A stretch of 64,000 bases of DNA from Sabellastarte sp. h YS-2021 (GCA_964017235.1 OZ024927.1:26307160-26371159); one strand, 5' to 3'; positions 1-12,922 are shown, counted from the stretch's first letter. Notes: generated from the letters alone by a model not told the origin. Made by a program: numbers and translations.

Positions 1-159
1 TATATAAATTGTTGCATGTCACTATAATAAATAAACTCTTATAATTTATAACTTATCTTATATATCAATAAATGCATTGAGTTCATTGCTATATGACTTG
101 TCATTTACCTGGCCTACTTAAGAAACCCAATAACTTATCTGAACTCTCGCTGATGCCAG

Positions 160-485
160 TCCTGTTGCCAGCCAGAAGAAGAATAATTAAGTGGTCCCTT
201 TGTAGAGTGACAGGTGTGCCAGGTGACAACCCAGCATGGTGTGAGATCCAGTAAAGATCAATTAAGCGGACTTCTTGAGCGACTGGTGTGCAACCCAACA
301 AGCCAGCACATAGTGAGAGATCTGGTGGAGCGTAGTTAAGTGATCCATTTGCAGAGTGACAGGTGTGACCAGCTGACAACTCAGCATAGTGAGAGATCCC
401 ATGAAGAGTAATTAAGCAAACCCCTTTTTGCAGCGACAGGTGTGCAAGCCACCAATCCAGAGATCCAGTGAAGAGTAATTGAGTG
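160..485. repeat. degenerate minisatellite, ~75-bp period
   Basis: About five diverged copies of a unit containing 'gagatccagtgaagagtaat' followed by 'taag' and 'gagtgacaggtgtg'. The AATTAAG-like core recurs near 185, 260, 334, 410 and 478, so the period is 74-76 bp (the last step is shorter). The open frame on the minus strand here follows the repeat and is not a gene. Confidence 0.75.
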
Positions 486-540
486 AGACTTAAAGAATGC
501 CAGGGAGTGACAGTTGATATACATAATTAAGGGCACCTCT

Positions 541-2654
541 TCCATCAGTTGTGAACAAGATTAGTTTGGGAATCTGGAAAGCTCCCAGTGGAATCTAATA
601 ACCAATTCTCATCATTTCATCTATTTTATGTCAATGCCCATCATTGTGTTGTCCATGGGGAAGGCTGGTACTCCCCCAACAAATCCTATATTTTTCTAAG
701 CTGGAAATTGGTCTATTCTGGTATAGCACAGTGGAGTGTCATGATATAGGTTTTAAGGACAAAAGTGGTCCTTGGTATGAAAATTCCAGTACTGGTGGAA
801 ACCTTGGTAGCATCATAGAATCTGATGTCAGTGATGTTATGCTGCATGATGACATTGTAGAATCTACATGTAGTGATGTTATCTGGATGCAGGATCACGA
901 GATGTGATCTTTGTATCTGTGGAAGTCCTGATGAATTATACTGAATCTGCAGACTTCTGTGTTTTATGGTAGAGCCTTGAAATGTATACATAGTGGCCCT
1001 AGTTTGGAAGAATATGTTATGTGATGGATACACCGCTCGGATCTGTCACAATATTTATAATTCACATAAAATTTTAAAACATCCTGTTTTAGAATGTAAC
1101 CACTGCTTATTTACCTTTTCTGTTTATAATCGATACTAATGGTATTAACATAAAGACATATGAAACTGCCCTTAAACTTAAGTGTATAAAAGTAAAACTT
1201 TACATGTACAAAGGAAAACTATACGTATACACAAATGATATGTATGAAAACAATATAAAATATTTTTAAAGATTAATTATACTTAAGTTAGTATAAATAT
1301 TGCATCTAACTATAATCATGGCCTACAGATTTTTTGGCCTTAGCAGGTTTAATTTTTGTAACCGTTTAGGTTAATTGAGGCTTACATTCATAAAAGCCTT
1401 TATATATCCCTTAATGTCGATTTTAAAGGTCTAAGAGTGATAATGGACAAAAAATGGCTTGATTGAAATTGCCTTACAGCTTAAAAACTTCCTGTACATC
1501 AAAGCATACCCCCCCTTAATCTCAATCATCCCCTGGCATTCTCTGTGGTGCTCAACCTTTTTTCTGTCACTGGATACTGAAATTTTGTTGACTGTCTTTG
1601 TGCTGTTCTGTCTTAGGGTCTCCTTTCGTTATGGGGAGATTGAACGCTATAAAAGTCTTATTACAAACTTGAATATGCCTTTATTCAAATTCACAACTAA
1701 GCTAAGGAAATTTTCATTGAATATACATTTGCCTTGAGAGAAAAAAAACATTGAACATACATACATCAGAAATAAAAGTGTGCAAAATAAGTCTACAAGA
1801 AGCAAATATCACAGATATGTTTCCCACTAATGAAATGCAAAATTTTGGGAAATTTGGTTCAGTCCATGGTTCTCCACACTAAGTCCTGCATCGTTGCTAT
1901 AATTCTAACATGACATGGCTATGTCAGTGAATCTGATTGGCCAAGAAGGCTGACAAAAATCTTTGTATATACACAATGGCTGTTGGGATAATAGACCCCC
2001 CCCCCCTCAGACAGCAAAGGAAAATGAATGAAACAGTCAGGTTTTGCCATGTCACAAATTATTGTTACTAATAAGGTCAGAATGCATTGTTTTTCTCTAA
2101 ATATGTCCTTAGTTGACAACACGTACACTCTGCAAGTATTCACTGAATATTAGGTTCACATTGATGTAGTATTCACATACATTTTAGGAATGTTGTAAAT
2201 CACATGAATCAAAATATATTACAGGGTGACTGTTATGCAAATACCACTTCTTTTATTTATGGTGTATTTTACAACTTGTTAAAATTGTGTAATATTTTCT
2301 ACAAATACAACTGATGATTTTCATTCAAGGTTTTGCTATTTATGTCTTATACATGTTCCACAGAGTGTCATCTGTTTCGGGGTTGATTGACAACTGTGAT
2401 CTCTGCAAGCTGCAGATATTTTGTTTTTGTTATTTTTTGTTTACCTACTGTCACGTCTGCCTCAGCTTACGATATATTATCTGCAAAGGAATGTTTTTTG
2501 AAAACTTAGATGTACGTGATTGTCAGCAGTTTTATAATGATGCGTTTTAATTACACAAAATTTCCCATGACACTTTAATACACCCCGACCGCATAGGTTT
2601 CGAAACATCTCACCCAGTAGGCAAACTCACCCCCGACAAGTCCACAGTCGTCAA
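541..2654. other. intergenic, no gene seen
   Basis: AT-rich sequence. Short open frames at 644-907 and 1459-1737 lack recognisable domains, and I see no convincing splice structure. A C-run lies near 2000. Nothing else can be supported. Confidence 0.5.
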
Positions 2655-3805
2655 ACACTACGTACACGGTAGACGTGGTTACCTCGGCTCTACGTTACTT
2701 GCGTGTAGAGCCGTGGCACGACCCCACAAAAAACTGGAGATTTGCATAAAACACAAAATACCATAAAAATTATACACACAACTGGTCCCACAACTATTTT
2801 GTCACATTAACCTTAACAGATCAAGTGAAGAAAGAGGCGCATTCATTCGAAACGCCACTAAAACATGGGTCGAGGGGGGAGATCTTCCGTCGGTTTGCCG
2901 AGCGGCGCCTTTATCTTCACTTGTCCCACCTTAACTGTCAGCCAACATGCAAACATATTTGACAAAAAAATAAATTACATTTCCTCATTTTCAATACTTT
3001 TTGGACCATTTCTCCAAAAATTTGAAAATGCTCTTTTGTTATAAAAGCTGTATAAAATGTCATATATGTTATACACATATTGTATTTGTTGTGTCCTTGG
3101 CTTAATATCAACTGATTTTAAATATATCAAACGATTTTGAGTCATTTTATCAAGTTTTATTCAACAGAAAATGATTTTATGCAAATCTCTAGTTTTATGT
3201 GGGGTAGTGCCACGGCTCTACACACAAGTAAGTAGAGCCGAGGTAACCACGTCTAACTACACGGGTGTCATTAATGTTAGACAAGTTGTTATTATATTGT
3301 CTGGATTTATGTTACTTCGTTAAATTATTAAGAAATGGAATAAGTAAACCCTTGTTTATATGTATCAGTGTATATGTAGTGGCATTCTACCAGTAAACGC
3401 CCATGCTGAAGCAAATATATTGAATTTAAATTATATAAACAGATTTATATTTTATTCTTCTTCCACCAGATTGTCACATGATGTACACAGCAATTAATAA
3501 TCCAGGTGCATGTTGCTACATTTGTTTCAAAACTTTATATTTTAATAATTTAACTCTATTATTGGCCGTTTTTAGCGCAAACCGGAAATACCAGTGAACG
3601 CCCATTTTGTAGATAAATAGAAGCATTTGTCCTTGACCTCCAACAAAGAAATGTAAGGCGGGTGTTCACTGGTAGGCGGGCGTTTACTGGTAGAATGTCA
3701 CTATCACATTAAATGTGTTTAGCTACATATTTTATATCATTGTCTAGCACTAACATTAATGACGTCTAACATTAATGACACCCGTGTACCGTAGTGTATA
3801 TATGT
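2655..3805. mobile_element. nested foldback / TIR elements
   Basis: The segment at about 2665-2760 (containing 'gtggttacctcggctctac') reappears inverted at about 3180-3270. Outside it, 'cactacgtacacgg' at the left faces its inverted counterpart near 3778-3797. A further hairpin lies inside: the sequence at 2823-2841 is inverted at about 2905-2923. A second TIR element (3380-3715) sits between the inner and outer right arms, so at least two elements are nested. No transposase is present, so these are non-autonomous. Confidence 0.7.
3378..3713. mobile_element. inner TIR element (MITE-like)
   Basis: The ends are inverted copies of 'cattctaccagtaaacgccc' (left about 3383, right about 3684-3705). 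The interior repeats the 'cactggta' motif and has no coding potential. It lies inside the larger foldback and so arrived later. Confidence 0.7.
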
Positions 3806-3848
3806 ATCGGGTCGTTTAGACACCGGCGCCGGGTCGAAACGGCTCATT

Positions 3849-4218
3849 GCGCCGTTTCAACACCACGGTTAATTTATGGTGATGTGTGAGGGTTGCCAGC
3901 TGTGGTTCCACTGTAACTGTGTGAGATATGCAGGTTAAGATAAATGGAACTGTGAAAAATGTAAAATGTAAAAAATGTCAAATGTGCTGTGTATATATGT
4001 TCAGTTTTAAGTGTCTTTGTGTTTTGGCTTGTTATATTGAGAGATTTTTTTTGAGAAATAAACCTGCCTGGCGTGGAAAAAAAAAGGTATAGACAAAACC
4101 TTTTGTTATGTGCCATTTGCCTTCAAATGACCTCTAAATGTTATAATTTGAGCATATATGGATTGGTGCTGAAACGGACGCGCCATTTTATCACCAAGAA
4201 AAGGTGTTGAAACGGCGC
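3849..4218. mobile_element. short TIR element with 16-bp inverted ends
   Basis: 'gcgccgtttcaacacc' at 3849-3864 is exactly inverted at 4203-4218. A directly repeated 'ggtcgaaacggc' motif lies just outside both ends (about 3832 and 4236). No coding sequence. Confidence 0.6.
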
Positions 4219-4451
4219 ACATATTGAATGCCCCAGGTCGAAACGGCACATGGAGCTGAAACGGCCCGTAACATATATCAACCAACACCCGGCAGGTCTC
4301 TCGAACATGTTTAAAGGGTTACTCTCTTCCAAAATTTACTACATCTTTTGTTTTCTTGTAATCAACTCAACTAATGTATTTATATACATTGCCCATAGTT
4401 AGAACTCTCAAAACAAACCACACACTTTATAAAATGACTTTTATTACAGGC

Positions 4452-4790
4452 CTGTCAAGGTAACAGTACACACTCCTCACTTCGGCAAATTCACCAGTAA
4501 GCAGTTCAGCAGTGCCCCACTAGAGAATCTGGCTTTAGAATATCTCAATACATGTCTGTGTTTACAGTATACATGTCTTACTTTCAGGATCATTGAATTT
4601 AAAAGTTTTTTTTATCATAATGAATGTATAAGATATATATCAAAAAGAAAAAAGATCAAAAACTGGCCCGTTTTAAGTATTTTAGAACCAGGATTAGTTT
4701 ACATAAGAGTACTGAAGGATAACAAGTACAAAGATAGAGCAGGGCACATACTTCATAAATGGTGGTATAACAAAGTCATGTTATTAACAT
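4452..4790 (+). other. possible orphan exon, unrecognised
   Basis: A good acceptor ('tttattacag', about 4442-4451) is followed by a frame starting CCT GTC AAG that stays open for about 113 codons to a TAA. The first 35 or so residues look protein-like, with residues mixed rather than low in complexity. No family is recognised, no clear donor ends the exon, and the later part is AT-rich. This could be a host exon, a transposon fragment or chance. Confidence 0.2.
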
Positions 4791-4799
4791 AATATAACA

Positions 4800-7700
4800 T
4801 TTACTTAATACAGTAGTAGCACTGCATAAATCATCCCCGTCCTCAGTGAAGAGCCTTGGGTCACCAGTTGTTTCAGCGCTTTAATCTCCATACAACTTCT
4901 CCAAGGTGTGCCCACGGGAGTGATCAGGTCCCGTCCGGGGATGATTAGCTCTTAACTTTCCACTCTTTCTCACCACTTTTCAACCATAACCAGTTTGAGC
5001 TTCTTTCAGTGGTTTCACCCAGCCTTCTAATAAGTGTTCGTCTTTCTTTCCCTCCCAGCCCCAATTCTTTCATCAACTTTACCATAGATTCTTGCAACAA
5101 AACCCCGTGCACCAATTTCCACTGGATAACAGACAGCATTCCATCCGTTGGCTATACAATCTTTCACTAGGTCTAGGTATCTGAGCAGTTTCCTCTCATA
5201 AGCCTCTTCCACAGCTTCCTCCCATGGAACAGTGAGTTCTATAAACATAATTCTTTTGCTACCCCTGGAGAATAAGACAATGTCTGGCCTTTGCTTAGTC
5301 TTTACAATATCATCAGGTATGACAAGCCTCACATGAGTATCCACCAATAATTCCCAGTCCCTAGCCAGGTCCAATAGTCCTGATGTGCTTTTCACTCCTT
5401 GGTTTGGCTTCTCCCCTTCTTTGACAAACCTAATCAGAGTCCTTTCTTCATTCTTCTTACATCTTAACTTTCTATCAATGGCTGAGGCCAGCTCTTGCAA
5501 TACTGTGTTATGTCGCCAAGTGTATCTCCCCTGAGTCAGGGCGACATTGCAGCTGGAGAGAACATGTTGCAATGTACAAGGTTTGCCACACAGTTTACAA
5601 TTTGGGTCTTCAGCCTTTCCCCACTTTACCAAATTAGTTGGTGTTGGTAGCACATCATATACAGACCTAAGGCAGAACTTGATTCTAAGTGGTTCCATCT
5701 TCCACAGTTCACTCCAAGTTATCTTCTTGGGGAGTACTTCTTCCCACTTCATCCAAGCACCCTGGCTTTGCATGCTGATTGCTTTTGTATGTCTTTGCTC
5801 CTCTTCAGTGTTTCTTATCTCTTGTACTAGCATATCTCTTTTGTCTTTTCTCTTTGCTTTACTCCACCATTGTTGACTCCCATTGTATCCTATGCCCTGT
5901 TTTCCAACACACACCATTCCAACTATTTCCTTGTGTTCTAGTCTACTTTTTGCTTGACTAACTGCCTCAGATACATCCCATTTTCTCCCAGTATTCATGG
6001 TTATACCCGCCTGGCTCACCATGTTGTCCTTTGACTCCTTCAGTGTTGTTTCTGCTCTGGCTTTGGTAACTTTATATTCTTCGACAAGCGATGACATTGG
6101 TAGTACCAACTTTACATCCTTTCCGTAGAGTGCTGCATTGGAAAATGATGGGGGAACTCCAAGCCACTGGCGCAGTCTATTGCTAATCTTGCTTTCCATC
6201 TTCTCTACAGTTGACAACGGAAAGTCATAGAACATTAAGGGCCATAGTATGCGAGGGAGTATGCCATGTTGGAAGATCCAAACCTTAAACTTGCCAGGAA
6301 GTTCACTTTCATCAACAGATAGTAGCCATTTTTCTATCTGGGCTATAACCGACAGCTTATTGTTGCCATCCTTCAAAGTGTCATCAAACATCTTGCCTAA
6401 GCTTTTGACTGGAGCCTCACTGACTGTTGGAATTCTTTCATCACTTATTTTAAACACACAGTTCTTCAACACCTTCCCTTTCTTGATCACTAAGGTACGA
6501 GACTTTTTGGAGTTGAACTTCATTCTAGCCCATTTAATCAACACTTCTAGTGATTTTAACAACCATCTGGTTTGCACAGTAAACTGTGGCCAGAGTTAAA
6601 TCATCCATAAAAGCTTTCACTGGTGGTTGTCTGATACCTGATCTCATCAGTGGGCCTATACATTCCTTTTCAGCAGATTTCACAATAAGATTCACTGCAC
6701 TTGCAAATATGATAACTGAAATAGTACATCCAGTAATGATGCCCTTCTCCAGCCTTTGCCAATTTGTTGTTCTTTCACCTACATTGAATCTGATGTAAAA
6801 TTTTTCATAGTACTGTGCTAGCATGTTCTGTATTTCATTTGGCACATGGTATCTAGTGAGAGTTTCTGCAACAAGCTTATGTGGGATGGAGCCATATGCA
6901 TTAGTCAAATCTAGCCACACAACTGACAGTTCTCCTTTGTTATCCCTTGCCTCTTTAATTAGTTGGGTAAGTACACTAGTATGTTCCAAGCAGCCTGTGA
7001 ATCCTGGGATTCCACCCTTCTGGACACTAACATCTAGGTAATTATTCTCCAACATGTAAGCTGTCATTCTCTGGGCCATTAATGAGAAAAAGATTTTGCC
7101 TTCTACACTTAGTAGTGAGATTGTGCGGAACTGTCTGATGTGTCTGGAGTTTTCTTCCTTGGGTATTAAACAACCTTCTGCATACTGCCAACATTCTGGA
7201 ATCTTCTGTTGTTTCCATACTACCTTGACCAGTTTGTGTAGTCTGCCCAATAGCAATGGGCATTTCTTATACACTTTGTATGAGGTTCCGCTGTATCCTG
7301 GGGCTGATTTGCTTCTGGCCTTTCTCACAATTTCTGTTAACTGTACTAAAGTAGGCTCTTTCATGTTAAACTGCACCTGAGGTGCCTCAGGTATCATCAG
7401 ATTTTCACAATTTCCTAGCTCTGTCTCTCGGAATATGTCACTGTGTGTTTGTTTCAAATGTTCTTCTACTTCTTCCATTGTGCTCTCTAAGGTGCCACCT
7501 TTAGGTTTACCCAACAGCTCAGATGTGAACTTGTATGGATTGTTTATGAATCTTTGCCTAGCCTTGTCCTTTTTCTTTCTCTTTTTCCTGTAATACTCTG
7601 CCCTTCTTTTAGACTTTAGTTTTTCCCTTAACTCATCCCTGAGCTGTTTGATGCCTTCTTTTTCCTTTTCCTGGCAGGTCTTCCATCTATTTCGTAAGAT

Positions 7701-8246
7701 TCGTAGCTCTTTTCTAATTTGGTTGACTCTCTCTTCTCTGTGGTTTGGCTTATTCTTTGGTGTGTTCTTTCTCTCCACAATACCAAACCTATCTTGGCCA
7801 ACACTGTGGATAATTGTGGGCAATGTCTGTAGCTTTCTTTCAACGCTTCCAATTAGTGCTGTGTCTAAAATTTTGTTGACATCTTCCTCAAACATCTCCC
7901 ATTCTTTGTTCTTACTCATTGGTGGCCACTTTACAGTTGTTTTCCTGGTTATGGTTTTCAGTGCTTTCAACATTTCCCAGGGCTTCCTCCGTATTCCTTG
8001 CTATTTTTGTCATCTGGTTATCAGTCCTTGTTGGTCCCTCATCCTCCCCCCCTCTCGGGTGACCATGGGGGTATTTTCTTTGTGTGTTGTCCTGAGCTTC
8101 AAAGTGGTTTGTGTGCTGAGCTGCTAACACAGCACACCCAAGGTATTGGTCTTTCCCAAATGTCAACTGTCTTTCCAGTTGTCTCCAGGCTTTCCTGGTT
8201 GTCATCCAGTCTTTCCTGGCTGTCACTGGGTAACCAGCAATTGTAG
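4800..8246 (-). mobile_element. RLE-type non-LTR retrotransposon (R2/NeSL-like), near-complete copy
   Basis: A minus-strand LINE whose 3' terminus reads 'ctgtattaagtaaa' at 4800 and which extends to about 8246. It encodes an N-terminal basic region, a reverse transcriptase, a CCHC knuckle and a C-terminal restriction-like endonuclease, the order typical of R2/NeSL/R4/Hero-type elements. There is no poly-A tail. Its 5' end abuts the 3' end of a second copy (8247-8789) without any spacer. I see no clear target-site duplication. Confidence 0.85.
5027..8226 (-). pseudogene. reverse transcriptase / restriction-like endonuclease ORF (frameshifted)
   Basis: The polyprotein copies the element RNA by target-primed reverse transcription. 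Three frames are visible: 8226-7912 (N-terminal), 7973-6534 (479 residues) and 6577-5027 (516 residues). The middle part carries RT motifs: SAPGYSGTSYKVY, VVWLDLTNAYGSIPHKLV (motif A), GCTISVIIFASAVNL (motif B) and AFMDDL (catalytic FxDD). The last part has the zinc knuckle CKLCGKPCTLQHVLSSC and the endonuclease core RPDIVLFS...FIELTVPWE. Frames change near 7975 and 6580, and an extra T near 5092 spoils the C-terminus relative to the sister copy. The copy is therefore dead despite long open stretches. The exact clade is not settled from sequence reading. Confidence 0.85.
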
Positions 8247-8789
8247 TTTACTTAATACAGTAGTAGCACTGCATAAATCATCCCCGTCCTCAGTGAAGAG
8301 CCTTGGGTCACCAGTTGTTTCAGCGCTTTAATCTCCATACAACTTCTCCAAGGTGCGCCCACGGGAGTGATCAGGTCCCGTCCGGGGATGATTAGCTCTT
8401 AACTTTCCACTCTTTCTCACCACTTTTCAACCATAACCAGTTTGAGCTTCTTTCAGTGGTTTCACCCAGCCTTCTAATAAGTGTTCGTCTTTCTTTCCCT
8501 CCCAGCCCCAATTCTTTCATCAACTTTACCATAGATCTTGCAACAAAACCCCGTGCACCAATTTCCACTGGATAACAGACAGCATTCCATCCGTTGGCTA
8601 TACAATCTTTCACTAGGTCTAGGTATCTGAGCAGTTTCCTCTCATAAGCCTCTTCCACAGCTTCCTCCCATGGAACAGTGAGTTCTATAAACATAATTCT
8701 TTTGCTACCCCTGGAGAATAAGACAATGTCTGGCCTTTGCTTAGTCTTTACAATATCATCAGGTATGACAAGCCTCACATGAGTATCCA
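8247..8789 (-). mobile_element. 5'-truncated second copy of the RLE LINE, head-to-tail
   Basis: It is nearly identical to 4800-5342; I see only about two differences. The open frame 8790-8392 covers the endonuclease C-terminus and keeps the ending GGKERRTLIRRLGETTERSS. It lacks the extra T that shifts the frame in the long copy, so this copy shows the native C-terminus. Truncation follows 'gagtatcca' at 8789. Its 3' end joins the 5' end of the long copy directly. Confidence 0.85.
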
Positions 8790-9118
8790 TGTTTAGTGAA
8801 GATGAAAACTAGATGATTTACTAACTTCAAAAGTACCAGATGCAAAAAAGAGAGAAATTTAGATATGAGTACAGGGAAAAACTTTTAGCAAATATGTAAT
8901 TTTATTGCATAAAAACGTACTTACATAATCCCAACAAATGCTTACGTGACCTACCGTTCGGTCAAGGACACAGACAATGTGTCTCGCCATGTTTTTTCTA
9001 CTGAAAGTACACACGTAAACCCCAGGGGGCACCTGCTGGAGGTTATATCTCCACTGTAAGTTGCCATTCTAATTTTGACCGCCGTGAAGTGCACACGCGT
9101 TCTTTTGTACGATTCAAG
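8790..9118 (+). other. leader of DIRS relic 1
   Basis: Non-coding sequence between the LINE copy and the gag start. 'gcacctgctgg' near 9030 also occurs in the DIRS 2 leader (near 32267), which suggests shared DIRS leader or terminal sequence. The exact left boundary of the element cannot be fixed. Confidence 0.4.
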
Positions 9119-10136
9119 ATGTCCGAAAAACAAAGGAAATGTTCAGTTTGCTTGGGTGATATGCTTCCATGGGATAATCACCAGGCTTGTTTGAAATGCA
9201 GAAACAACAAGAAGGGAAAAGACAAGTGTGTTCTGAGTAAGGAATCTGATTGCTCTATTTGTGCTGGGGCCTTAAAAATTCCTCACAGGAAAAAAGCTTC
9301 CAAGTCCAAAAGTTCTGAGAAGTTTGATGACTCTCTCTTGGATGAACCAACACCTTCAAAATCTTCACAGCCTTCTACTTCCAAACCTGATTCCTCGCTT
9401 CAAGACATGATTAAAGCTATGAATAATCAGTTGGCTTCCTTGGCTTCCCAGTTTGAAGAGTTCAAACGCAGTGACAAAACTTCAGCCTCTGAGAACAGTC
9501 TTCCTCTCTCTCAGGAGCAGGGTATGAGTGCCCCTGTCTCCCAGACGAGAACTCAGCCTTCAGAAGGAGAGCTATCTGATGAAGACTCCTCAGATCTAAG
9601 TCTCCTCAAAGGGATGCAGACTCTCATTCACAGGAGTTAGATCCCTCTTATGTCGAGATGCTCAATGCCATCAGAGGTCTACTGGATCTGGAGGTATCAC
9701 AAGTTGAGTGCCTTGTGGCCCCTTCTGCCTTTTCCAAGAAGCCCTCCAAGCAGGTGGTGAGAAACAAAATTTGGCTTTACCTCCTGTCCAAGATATTCAG
9801 TCCATGTGGGACTACAGGTTTAGGAAGGCCTCTGGAACCACAGTCAAAGACAAGTCCAGCTCTGAATCATTGTCTCAAGGATAGTTTTTGGCCTTTGAGA
9901 GGCCTGACATGATCTATTACACTACCTCTTCACAAAATACGCCTTTGAAAGCTCCTAAACTACCTGACTCCTACTTCAACATAGCTAGAGTGAAATCATT
10001 GTCAAATTCCATCTCTGTACCTTCCAAACAGCATATTGTTCAAGAGACAGTTTGCAGGGAAAATGTTCAAATTTTTGGGCCATGTCGTTTGGTTTAAAAT
10101 GGCTATAGAGGAGCTCAACAACAGAATCCAGGAGTT

Positions 10137-12488
10137 TTTTTTTTTTGTTTTTTTTTTTTTTTTTGTATATTTTTATTTCTGCATATTACATGGGTTTATA
10201 ACAAAAAATAAATGACCAATCTTACATACATAACTTTGACATACATCAATAGCTTTTGATAAGCTGAAAGTGTTACTGCACACACAACATAGGACACCAC
10301 TTTTCCCATAGTTTTGTAAAAAAGTCTTGTTTATCTTTTAACATAGCTAAATCATACTCATCAAAGTATGTTTGCTGAAACTTGTGTTTTAAAGCCATTA
10401 GATTTAAGATGCCATTTTTACGATTAATGTCATAGATGTATTTTTTTGAAATCAGCAAAAACACATTCAATGGAACTCTGTTTCTGTCTAAATTTTGGTA
10501 GCCAAATAATATATCAAATTTTGAAAAATGAATCTTCAGCCCATTTGTTTCATAAATCAATTTTTCAATTTCCCTCCAAAAAACTTTAACCCTATCACAT
10601 TCAACAAACATGTGGACTATAGTTTCTTTTTCATGACAATGGGTACAGTCTGAGCTATTAACAATATTGATTTTATTCAAGTACTCCCTTGTACCAAGGA
10701 TTCTGTACAAAGTTTTAACTGAAACCACACTAGTAAATTATTATTTGCACTTTGGTAAGTTACATTAAATATTGAACTCCATTCTCTTTTATTAATAGTT
10801 ACTTGCATTTCGTTTTCCCATTTTAACTTGATTGTATGTTCATTTTCGTTGTGTTTTGTAAGAGTTTTGTAAAAAGCACTAACACCCTTTTTATTTTTCC
10901 AAATGGGTACAATATGAGATGGGACAAAAGGTCTCTGAACTATATACTTTTCATCAAATTTGTATTTTTTAATATATTGCTTTACATTGTGCTTTACTCT
11001 AAGATAATGCAATGGGTTAATAGTACTAAATGAGTATTGGTGTTTTACTTCATCCATTGTCATTATTAACCCGTTGGGGTTTATAATATCTGATATTGTT
11101 TTAATACCCTTCTGAAACCAAATAGGAATATACATATCATGACAAGACATTTTACTGTTGTACCACAATGGGCTGCTGAATAGGTCTGAGTTTGTTTTAA
11201 CTGCAATTTTATCTGAAAATTTTTGCCAAGCCTCAAACATGTTTATCCAAAATTTGTCAGTTGTTCTATTTTTTAACAATTGAAAATAGCCAGGTCTAAA
11301 GTTTATTGCTTTAGTTATATCAACATTAAAATTTCTTTCAAATAAAGTTATCCACAAGGATTTCCCTGTGGCCATAAATAACCGCCTGATCCACGATATT
11401 TTCAGAGATGTAACAAAATCTTTAATATTTATCATTTTTAAACCTCCAATTTTCTTGTCCAACATAACTGTATATCTGTTTATTTTATCTGGTTTAGAGG
11501 ACCATATAAATTTGAATAGAAGCTCGTTTATTTCTTTGACAAAAGAGTCGTCAGGATTTGGCAAGGATGTAAAGAGGTGATTCAGTTTTGCTAATAGGAA
11601 GGTCTTCACTATTGTTATTTTACCTAATGGTGTCAGATACCTTTTATTCCATTTACAAATTAGTTCCTTTATTTCTATCATCTTTTGAACAAAATTCATT
11701 TTCAAGCAGTCGTCCAAATTCACAGAAAAAAGAATACCAAGTAACTTGAAACTTGAAATTGCTTCAAGACTGCAATTGTTAATATTAATTTTATGTTTAC
11801 TGTGTTTCTTTTTTCCAATCCAGGCTATTTGTGTTTTTTCTGTATTGACTTTTAATCCTGAAATGCTGCCAAAAATTTCCAGAGTATTAAATGCTGCATG
11901 TAATGATTCTATACTACCATCTAGTATCAAAGTTGTGTCGTCAGTAAACTGTGTTAATAATAATAATAATAATAATACATTTTCAATTGAGATACCTTTT
12001 ATTTTTTTATTGTTTTTGATCATAATTGTTAAAATTTGTGCTACTATTATGAATAAATATGGTGCAATGGGGTCTCCTTGTCTACAACCACGCTGGATGT
12101 CTATAAATTCTGATAATACACCACATTGAATTATAGTGGCCTTGATATTATGGTTAAACAGTTTAATCCATTTTATTAGATCTTTAGAAAAACCTAAGTA
12201 AGCCATAGTTTGATAGATAAAAGACCAAGAAATGGAGTCGAATGCTTTTTCAAAGTCAATCAAGACTAGCATTCCAGGTAATTGTTTGTCTTCGGTAAAT
12301 TTCATTATATCGAATATTAATCTGGTACATTCACCTATGTATCTATCTGGAACGAAGCCACACTGTGTGTTATCGATAATCTGGCTGAGATGAGGCTTTA
12401 TTCTATTAGCAATCGCAGCTGATGCTAACTTATATATGACAGACAACATTGACAAGGGTCGCCAATTCTTAATATTATTTCGCGGTTT
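10137..12488 (-). mobile_element. L1/Tx1-like LINE inserted in DIRS 1 gag
   Basis: A minus-strand, 5'-truncated LINE. Its poly-A tail appears as the T-run at 10,135-10,164. It is flanked by a perfect 16-bp target-site duplication, acagaatccaggagtt, at 10,121-10,136 and 12,489-12,504. Removing it restores gag continuity at this point. Truncation lies inside the RT domain, as is usual for target-primed insertions. Confidence 0.93.
10273..12455 (-). pseudogene. L1/Tx1-like reverse transcriptase, C-terminal part, frameshifted
   Basis: The 592-residue frame at 12,455-10,677 begins within the RT fingers (LSMLSVIYKLASAAIANRI). It contains VLIDFEKAFDSISW (motif A), GCRQGDPIAPYLFI (motif B) and FTDDTTLIL (motif C, where FADD is usual). 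A frameshift near 10,715 moves the C-terminus to 10,728-10,273, which ends with the zinc-binding CTHCHEKETIVHMFVEC. A seven-leucine run from an AAT microsatellite (about 11,955-11,976) lies just before the catalytic FTDD. The apurinic-type endonuclease domain expected upstream is missing. Non-functional. Confidence 0.9.
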
Positions 12489-12922
12489 ACAGAATCCAGG
12501 AGTTAGCTACTGAAATTAGAGGGTCTGAAGATCTGGATATGGTCAAGGAATCAGTAGACCTCATGATAAAGTATTCACAGCTACAGGCTTCAGTTACCTC
12601 CTCCTTGGAGATAGCCCTGGATACTGTCCTGAAACAAAACATGACTCTGGCCTGCAATATGCTCCTTGCAAGGAGTGACAGCTTATTGAAGGACTGCAGC
12701 TCAAAATTAGGTCCTAAGGACTTGGCAAACTTGCGTACCGACCATTTTGACCAGCAGGAGGTTTTCAACTCTGATATTTTATCCCAGGTTGAGGACGACA
12801 TGATCAAAAGATTATCTTAATGAAAGACTCTGACTCCAAATCTTACAGAGATTCTGTGAAGAATTTCGATTTCGGCAGGTCTTCACATCCAAAGCCCTCA
12901 CAGGAAGGTAACAGGTCGTTTC

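Noticed and set aside
5547..8331. Several plus-strand open frames of 60-159 codons
   Set aside because: Antisense shadows of the minus-strand LINE ORF; no domains.
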